A stretch of DNA of 64,000 nt from Linnemannia elongata (Eukaryota > Mortierellomycota > Mortierellomycetes > Mortierellales > Mortierellaceae), in contig JAXBDG010000004.1 of the NCBI GenBank assembly GCA_036320915.1, positions 868,001 to 932,000 of the forward strand. Reading direction: 5' to 3'. Of the stretch, positions 58,243-64,000 are shown piece by piece. The notes below the pieces were generated by a model. That model saw nothing but the letters and a program-made list of their open reading frames with translations. It searched no databases and was not told where the DNA came from. Positions within the stretch are counted from its first letter, which is position 1, and the number at the start of each line of letters is the position of its first letter. The translations under genes and the position numbers were made by a program.

Positions 58243-58781
58243 CTTACATAAATCCAGGTGAACACCTTATGGTCTCGTCGTTGTGACAAAAATAAGGTGC
58301 ATAGGGAGGGAGAAGGAGGGTTGTAGTGCAAAAAATAAAAAAAGGTACGAAAATCGGAAATGATTAAGGGACAGTGAGAAGGAAGGGGAGGGCTCTTTTT
58401 TCCTTACTTTGCACATTCCTTGATCGACACCCTTCACACCTCCAGCCCTCCTTGCCCTTCCCCCCCTCAAGGCAGACAATTGATAGGAAGGTAATCCACT
58501 TTTGAATCGATTCATGAACCAACGCGTCAGAATGACCTTCCCTATCTCCTTGTCCTCTTGAAAGAAGAGCAACCCAACCCATGCATCTTTTCTTCCCTTG
58601 CGCCATTTTAGGCCTAAGGCAGACGTATGTTAAATTATGCACCGTTCCAAGCCACGAAATAAAATTAAAGGGGGGTCTTCGTTGGGACGTTTCTTCTTTA
58701 GAACGAAGTGGAAGGTAATCTCTTTCTTGTTAGATCTCAACTCTTCATCCGATTAAAGATTCCCCAAGCCCGTACCTGCCC
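58243..58781. other. Intergenic region
   Basis: 540 bases after the pseudogene with no remaining F-box/LRR similarity that I can see, then a short leader before the next ATG. Confidence 0.5.
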
Positions 58782-60695
58782 ATGCCGCCCTTCGTGTCGT
58801 CGACTCCCGTCTCCATCATCACGGACACGGAATCTGCCTCGGCCCGGTTCTTTCAGACTCCTGAATTGGTTCTCCTGGTCGTAAGGAACCTCATCCCGAG
58901 AGACGTGTCTAGCGTGACAAAAACCTCCCGACTCCTCTACACCGTCGGCGAGCCATACCTCTTCCGCAGGCTGTTGCTCCTCACAGCTCTGCTTGAACCC
59001 TCACGCGACAATACAACCAAACCAGCGCGTAGTCTAGACGGCGTAGCTAGGAACGCCGGTTCTGTCACGACCATCGTATTGGACGACGATAACCTCTTGC
59101 GCCAATACTACATCTGTCTCTGTTCTATCGCCGGTGATAGAGAGCTCCTGCCTCAAGTACCAACAACAGAATCGCAGCCAGAAATACCAATGGCATCGTT
59201 CAATCAACCGCAGCAGCAACAGCAGTCTCTGGATTCAGCATCAACTAGGCTCCGATGGTCTCTCGAGGATCTTTGCGCAAAGGCGATCAATCCTGCTCGG
59301 GCGCGGTATTGTCTCCAGGCCAGTCCTCTTCTCACAACTCTCCGTCTTGACAATATCATGATCCCTAGCCGTATTTATGCAGACTACTGGGCAGTGACAA
59401 TCTCAGGACTCGGGATGCTTGAGACACTGTCCATGAATTTTGTTACTCCTGATGCGTCTCGGCCGGATGACCTGTTCTCGATCATTGTCCACTGCATTCC
59501 TCCCTCGCTCAAGTCGTTATCGCTCGGAGTTCATCGCCATAAAGGTGCCCAGCATCTCTTCTTCCACGAGGACCCAGACGACGATCCGCCCTTCAAGCTG
59601 CTGTTGAGCGCCCAGCCCAGCGGACCAACCATCACTCGGGATAAAGACTCTGTCCTTCCCAATCTGACTGAATGGAACGTGTACAGCCCCTACGTCTGGG
59701 ACTACCAGACCTACCGCGGTATTCTGCGACGACTCCCCAACCTCGTCTCAATGGAGGCTCCTAACATACGTCTGAACACTCCTGTGAACAGTTTAGCATA
59801 CGCCAGATTTATTGTCAACACCTGCCAGGGATTGCGGAACCTCTCCTTCAACGCCCGAGTGAGCGGCGGGGAGGCAGAGCCGGTGCTTGCCATCATGGGA
59901 GCCATGCAGAAAAACACTCTGGAATCGCTCGACCTTCATGGATACGACTATACGCACAACGAGTTGGCATCGAGGTTGACCAGGCACTATACCTCACTTC
60001 GACGACTTGAGTTCCAGGGCAGTGGGATTGGCGCTGGGCTGCTTCGATTGATCCTTGTCAATTGCACAAACCTTGAGGTGCTGAAGGCATTGGAGATTCC
60101 GGTCCGTTTAGGGCGCCTGACTCAGGAGAGGTGGGTATCAACCAGGATCCAGGAACTCCATATCAGTATCGACACAGGCGAGACTCAGATCCCCATCCAA
60201 CCAAACAACCGGCGCCATTTTACCTTGCAACACAAGGAGAAGGTCGAGCAAATGGAGATACTCTACCGACAACTGAGTTTGCTCACAGAGCTGAAGGTGC
60301 TTGACTTGAGATTATACACGTCGACTGGTGATCGTCACTTCAATGTCGATCTTGGCCCACCACCCTTAAATTACACCTTGTCGGGCCTGTTGACATTGAG
60401 TGATGAGGGCAAGGGCGGTGGACTTTGGGGTGGCCTTCAGTTGCTGTCAGGGCTCAAGAACTTGACAGTCCTCAAAGGCCTGTTCGCATTCAACGTTGCC
60501 ACGTTGCCAGGTTTTATCATGAGAGAGAAGGATGTCGTTTGGGTCGCTGAGAACTGGCCAAAGTTGGAGAGGATTGAGTTTTATACAGGAGACCATGCCG
60601 TCGACTCCGCTGAGATCATGTCCTCCGTTGCATGGCTCCGATCCAAGTTGCCCCACGTAGAGTTCGTCCCCTTTAACTATTTGCGATCAGGGTGA
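58782..60695 (+). CDS. F-box-like/leucine-rich repeat protein, divergent subfamily
   Basis: Single exon, 637 residues from ATG 58782 to TGA 60695. An F-box-like start (about 27-75: FQTPELVLLVVRNLIPRDVSSVTKTSRLL, EPYLFRRLLL) is followed by leucine-rich repeats spaced through the protein (LTTLRLDNIMI, LGMLETLSMNF, PPSLKSLSLGV, GLRNLSFNARV, TLESLDLHGYD, SLRRLEFQGSG, NLEVLKALEIP, ELKVLDLRLYT, NLTVLKGLFAF, KLERIEFYTGD). It differs from its neighbours in lacking both the MPKKR-type start and the DNLRWM cap, so it belongs to another branch. An SCF substrate receptor is the expected role. No frameshift is seen and codon use is ordinary, so it appears functional. Confidence 0.87.
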   Translation: MPPFVSSTPVSIITDTESASARFFQTPELVLLVVRNLIPRDVSSVTKTSRLLYTVGEPYLFRRLLLLTALLEPSRDNTTKPARSLDGVARNAGSVTTIVLDDDNLLRQYYICLCSIAGDRELLPQVPTTESQPEIPMASFNQPQQQQQSLDSASTRLRWSLEDLCAKAINPARARYCLQASPLLTTLRLDNIMIPSRIYADYWAVTISGLGMLETLSMNFVTPDASRPDDLFSIIVHCIPPSLKSLSLGVHRHKGAQHLFFHEDPDDDPPFKLLLSAQPSGPTITRDKDSVLPNLTEWNVYSPYVWDYQTYRGILRRLPNLVSMEAPNIRLNTPVNSLAYARFIVNTCQGLRNLSFNARVSGGEAEPVLAIMGAMQKNTLESLDLHGYDYTHNELASRLTRHYTSLRRLEFQGSGIGAGLLRLILVNCTNLEVLKALEIPVRLGRLTQERWVSTRIQELHISIDTGETQIPIQPNNRRHFTLQHKEKVEQMEILYRQLSLLTELKVLDLRLYTSTGDRHFNVDLGPPPLNYTLSGLLTLSDEGKGGGLWGGLQLLSGLKNLTVLKGLFAFNVATLPGFIMREKDVVWVAENWPKLERIEFYTGDHAVDSAEIMSSVAWLRSKLPHVEFVPFNYLRSG

Positions 60696-61149
60696 ATATC
60701 TTCCACGTTATTAAACATACATCTCCATTTTTTTTTCCTTCCGTTCCTATTTTTTGCTCTTCAGCAACTTGTTTTTCCGAACAAACACACAATGATTCAA
60801 TATCAAATTCACTTTATGCTTATCTTTCCAGTGCTTGGCGACATTCTTTCTTAGTTATGGCGCTTGGCATCAGAATTGGAAGGAGCAGCGAATATTCTTG
60901 GCTTGTGTGCTTGAAAGTGTCGGCGCGTGTGTCAATGAGTTTCCACATTAGCGCCGATTGAATGAGAAAAAGGCGTACGAGGCAAGAGCGTTTCTAGGCA
61001 GGTCATTGATAGGTTGGTGATATTGATCGAAATTAATCTCAGCGCCACTTTGCTTGCCATTTTGGTTGTCGATTCAGGAACCTAGACGAAACAAGAAGGC
61101 CTAGTCCTACTTCTTACCAAGGCTACAGGCATATCTATGTGCACACCTT
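60696..61149. other. Intergenic region
   Basis: Downstream of the F-box gene; T-rich at 60728-60752. No gene or clear repeat is seen. Confidence 0.5.
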
Positions 61150-61239
61150 TTGTATTTTTTTATTTTTTGTTCTGGCTGCCACACCCCTCACAGTCTCTCT
61201 TCCTCCCTTTCGCATTCGTCACCGTCCTCCTCCTCCTCC

Positions 61240-61436
61240 TCCACCACCACCACCACCACCATAGACTCTTCCATCACTCGAGCATTCGACTTTCCCGTGC
61301 TGGCCTTGCATCTAGAACCTCTTATCTTCCCTCGAGGCGTCGCAAGCCTGATGCTGTCCTGTCGGACTCTATACAGTACCTTCCTTTCTGTCGACTTTAC
61401 AACAGACCTCACACGCTGCATAAGGTAAAAACAAGG
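61240..61436 (+). pseudogene. Isolated F-box remnant
   Basis: The frame reading SSITRAFDFPVLALHLEPL followed by PRGVASLMLSCRTLYSTFL looks like an F-box helix set (proline start, leucine ladder, and Cys-Arg-x-Leu-Tyr where the family has Cys-Lys-x-Trp). The frame then ends at a TAA near 61436, and no leucine-rich repeats follow. A (CAC) run and CT-rich leader precede it. It could be the first exon of a gene whose rest was lost, or a tiny F-box protein. It does not resemble the MPKKR-type start of its neighbours, so it comes from another subfamily. Confidence 0.5.
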
Positions 61437-61856
61437 TGCTGGCAAACGTTATCTCTCGCGTTGACATCGACCCGACAATAGGGAGCTATAACCAACCATG
61501 ATACCATTGTCAACAATGAAACCCTTCCAGCTCTTCATCATGTAGAATGATGCTCCCCCCCCCCCTTCAGACTTATGCTCTATTCTAAATTTCTTTTTGA
61601 TGCTTTACTGCTGTTTCTTTCAAGTTAGCACTATCTATTGGGTGCTACTATCATCTTCGCCCTAATCCGCCCACCCCTTTACTTCCTCTTCAGCCTCCAG
61701 TGTTCATGGTAGCTCCACCAATTCACAGAGCAGCGCCACCAGACGCAGTCAACGACCATATAAAAGGCCCGACAAACATCCTCTTTCAACTCTTTATCCC
61801 TCCTCCCTCACTCCCCTCCTTCCTTCCTACCCTCGTCTCACATCACCTCACACTCA
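61437..61856. other. Intergenic region with promoter of the last F-box gene
   Basis: It contains a C-run near 61555-61565 and the TATA box at 61758-61767, then a CT-rich leader to the ATG at 61857. Confidence 0.6.
61758..61767 (+). promoter_or_regulatory. TATA box of the last F-box gene
   Basis: CATATAAAAGG lies about 95 bases before the ATG at 61857, with a C- and T-rich leader between. Confidence 0.6.
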
Positions 61857-64000
61857 ATGCCCAAGAAAAGAAACCCGTACCTCTCTCCACAAGACATCGC
61901 CGCCCTCCTATCCCCTCCACCACACCTCTTCCTCCCCCCACCCCCTTCCCCTACAACCATCATCGCAGAACATCAAAACCCAATATCCGCAGCCTTCGAC
62001 AACACCCTCATCACCGACAACATCTTCCAGTACCTCTCTCCAAGGGACACAGCCACCTGTCTAACAGTCAGCAAAACCTGGTACACCGTCGCCCACCTAC
62101 ACCGCTGGAAATCCGTCACGCACTACTATACCCACCAACCCTGCATCTACGACGGCGACCCTTTAACAAATCCACGCTTCCAATGGTGGCAGCCAACCCG
62201 AGACGATCGGTTCTTGGACGCCTTCGGGAAAATTCTCCCCAGCTGGCCTATCCACTCTCACTCCCCTTCTCCATTGATGTTTATTTCCGCAAAGCAGAAG
62301 GAGTTGATTTGCAGGAACGCCTTTCGGGTCAAGAGTCTAAGGATTGACTACTCGGCCCAGAACCTGATGGATGTGCCGTTTGGGAACTTGACACGGTTCT
62401 CGTTGAACTGTCGGTACATTTTGATCAAGGACCGAGCCGTAAACCCAGGCGTGGAGGATGAGAGGTTGAAGGAAGTGGCGTTGGAGGTGATTGCCAGGAA
62501 TCCGAAGTTGAAGGAACTCGAGTTGTCGTATGTTGAATCCCATCATGGTTGGTATGGTTGGTATAGAGGCGACAACTCGCCCCCGCCGCTGTTCGCGGTG
62601 CGTGTCCTTCAAGTCCTCCAACGTCACCACCACCAATCGTCATCAACATCTACTATCAACACCGACAACAACAATAACAACAACAACGAAAGTGGCCTCT
62701 ATTCGCTGAAACTCTTTTGTCAGGGCAACTATAAAATGGATGACCTCTGCTCGGTCATCGAGAACTGTCCTCCCAGCCTTCGGGAACTCACCTTCCACGG
62801 CTACTTCGAATACTATAATGAAAGACCCTTTCCTGTCGAACAAGTCTTGCTAGACCGGTTTACCGCCATCAAGAATAACAGCATACACAACAACTACTAT
62901 GCCTCCGTTTCCACTACAACTACCAACTCTCTCATTCGACAAAGGACACCAAATCTTCGACTACTAAACATCGGCTACTTCTTCCCCGATCTCCGACGCT
63001 ATGAGGACAAAGCCAGCATCCCAGAAATAACCCTTTCCCCTATCCTGTCCTGCTTCCCAGATCTACAAGACCTCTTCTTACCCAAACTCTCCGACAACTG
63101 GATCTCTCTCAATTGTCCAGAATTGATCTCCATTCTCACCATATCTTGTCCTAGCTTGACGAATATCAACTTTGGAAACAACTTCGTCCCCGAGGAGCAC
63201 ATGCACCGCTTTCTCTTGTCCCTGCCAGAAGGCCAACTCCAGGAGATTACAATGACGATCCGTCCAGATTTCCTCGAACGCGTCCTGCCGATCCTTCTGG
63301 AAAGATCAGCATCGACACTTAAAGTCATTCGTCTGCGAGAGCTGAGCTCCGAGCAATGCGACATCCATCTGCAGCGGTCGAGTTATGTCCTAGAGATCTT
63401 GACCAGTTGTCCACGGCTCAAGACCCTTGCCATTGTACCCTCCCCCACAGATCCGTGGTCTCCTGAACTGCATCTTCACGACTTGTTGCAGAAGGACTGG
63501 GTCTGTTCCGAGCTCGAGGTCTTATCCATCGGTGTCCTAGATCTTGCCACCCCTTCAGAATCCAACGTCCTCAACAATGACAAGGACACACAGGAAGACA
63601 CAGAGACCACATCGACGGATAACCCAGAACTCGCCTTATACAGACAAAAGATCCAAACTCTCACATCCTTCTACCTTCACCTCAAGTCCCGCCTCCCACG
63701 CTTAACCACCCTTGACTTTCAATGGTCCAAATCCTGTAAAGACATTCCCTACGACTGCGCGGTCGAGTACTCCAACTCCCTCCTCACACTCGACAACCTC
63801 CGCTGGATGGGTCTGAGATGGTGGGCGATTTACGGCCTCAAGACTACAGCAGTCCGAGAGGCGCTCGGGGCACTGTCCAAGAAGGAGACTGAACTGTTTG
63901 AGAAATACATTTGGCAAGGAAAGGGGATCTATGTGTGGAATGACGAGGACGAGCGACGGGGCCGGTGGTGGGGCCAGACATATTGTTGCTCATATTGTAG
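61857..64000 (+). CDS. F-box-like/leucine-rich repeat protein (runs off the right edge)
   Basis: The frame from ATG 61857 (MPKKRNPYLSPQDIAALLSP) stays open to the last base, 714 codons, so the stop lies beyond the window. An F-box-like region covers about residues 50-90 (DNTLITDNIFQYLSPRDTA, SKTWYTVAHLHRW). Leucine-rich repeats follow with the same blocks as the gene at 53433: FRVKSLRIDYSAQNLMDVPF, CSVIENCPPSLRELTF, ILSCFPDLQDLFLP, SYVLEILTSCPRLKTLAIVP and LTTLDFQWSKSC. The cap DNLRWMGLRWWAIYG is near 660, and about 45 more residues are visible after it. A short Asn run near 275 is encoded by AAC repeats. This is the best intact relative for reading the two pseudogenes. Role: likely SCF substrate receptor, target unknown. 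Confidence 0.87.
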   Translation, partial: MPKKRNPYLSPQDIAALLSPPPHLFLPPPPSPTTIIAEHQNPISAAFDNTLITDNIFQYLSPRDTATCLTVSKTWYTVAHLHRWKSVTHYYTHQPCIYDGDPLTNPRFQWWQPTRDDRFLDAFGKILPSWPIHSHSPSPLMFISAKQKELICRNAFRVKSLRIDYSAQNLMDVPFGNLTRFSLNCRYILIKDRAVNPGVEDERLKEVALEVIARNPKLKELELSYVESHHGWYGWYRGDNSPPPLFAVRVLQVLQRHHHQSSSTSTINTDNNNNNNNESGLYSLKLFCQGNYKMDDLCSVIENCPPSLRELTFHGYFEYYNERPFPVEQVLLDRFTAIKNNSIHNNYYASVSTTTTNSLIRQRTPNLRLLNIGYFFPDLRRYEDKASIPEITLSPILSCFPDLQDLFLPKLSDNWISLNCPELISILTISCPSLTNINFGNNFVPEEHMHRFLLSLPEGQLQEITMTIRPDFLERVLPILLERSASTLKVIRLRELSSEQCDIHLQRSSYVLEILTSCPRLKTLAIVPSPTDPWSPELHLHDLLQKDWVCSELEVLSIGVLDLATPSESNVLNNDKDTQEDTETTSTDNPELALYRQKIQTLTSFYLHLKSRLPRLTTLDFQWSKSCKDIPYDCAVEYSNSLLTLDNLRWMGLRWWAIYGLKTTAVREALGALSKKETELFEKYIWQGKGIYVWNDEDERRGRWWGQTYCCSYC

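Overview
This window looks like nuclear DNA from a filamentous fungus, most likely an early-diverging one of the Mortierellomycotina (Mortierella/Linnemannia/Podila type). The reasons are short introns with GTANGT donors and YAG acceptors, CT/CA-rich leaders, AATAAA poly(A) signals close to stop codons, C-ending codons in housekeeping genes, and a dense family of F-box-like/leucine-rich proteins with openings such as HPLDIPEIL and a conserved SKLWYKTLLPVLW block. The placement below 'fungus' is inference. No rRNA, tRNA, CRISPR array or intact transposon was recognised.

Layout. 1-552: 3' end of a low-complexity polyQ gene. 997-4601: tandem pair of F-box/LRR genes. 5864-6088 (-) and 6723-10337 (+): a small basic protein diverging from an EST1/SMG7-family gene with five exons. 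13308-15675: secreted copper-radical (glyoxal-type) oxidase with a hevein-like module. 16037-18210: secreted S10 serine carboxypeptidase that has no evident AUG start. 18473-19193 (-): ISA1, mitochondrial Fe-S assembly. 19976-23435: large disordered nuclear protein with a homeodomain-like N-terminus and an AT-hook. 24757-26215 (-): decayed F-box/LRR pseudogene. 29557-32518: ferric reductase/NOX-type oxidoreductase with an unusual membrane-spanning insertion. 35336-37348: alpha-arrestin. 37730-39772 (-): Dal5-type MFS transporter. 44755-46021: NBP2-like SH3 protein. 48022-51645: 1207-residue protein of unknown function. 52684-53055: small single-pass protein with a WW-binding motif. 53433-64000: a second F-box/LRR cluster (two intact genes, one truncated pseudogene, one F-box remnant and one gene running off the right edge) interrupted by a SET/MYND methyltransferase gene.

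How the genes fit together. Most are unrelated housekeeping or secretion genes. Two themes recur. The first is ubiquitin-linked recognition: at least seven F-box-like genes or relics, an arrestin with a PPFY motif and a small membrane protein with an LPPY motif (both candidate adaptors for a Rsp5-type ligase). The second is extracellular redox and nutrition: H2O2-producing oxidase, carboxypeptidase, ferric reductase and anion/cation symporter. The F-box cluster shows active birth and death, with tandem copies, microsatellite-driven insertions, frameshifted relatives and remnants. I see no convincing wholly new multi-gene system. The best leads are the ferric reductase insertion, the AUG-less carboxypeptidase, the homeodomain-like/AT-hook protein and the decaying F-box paralogues.

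Long gene-free stretches (10338-13307, 26216-29556, 32519-35335, 39773-44754, 46022-48021) hold microsatellites, long A/T homopolymers and promoter-like leaders, but no coding sequence I could support. Exon boundaries were derived by hand from splice signals and frame continuity; no transcript data or database search was available.
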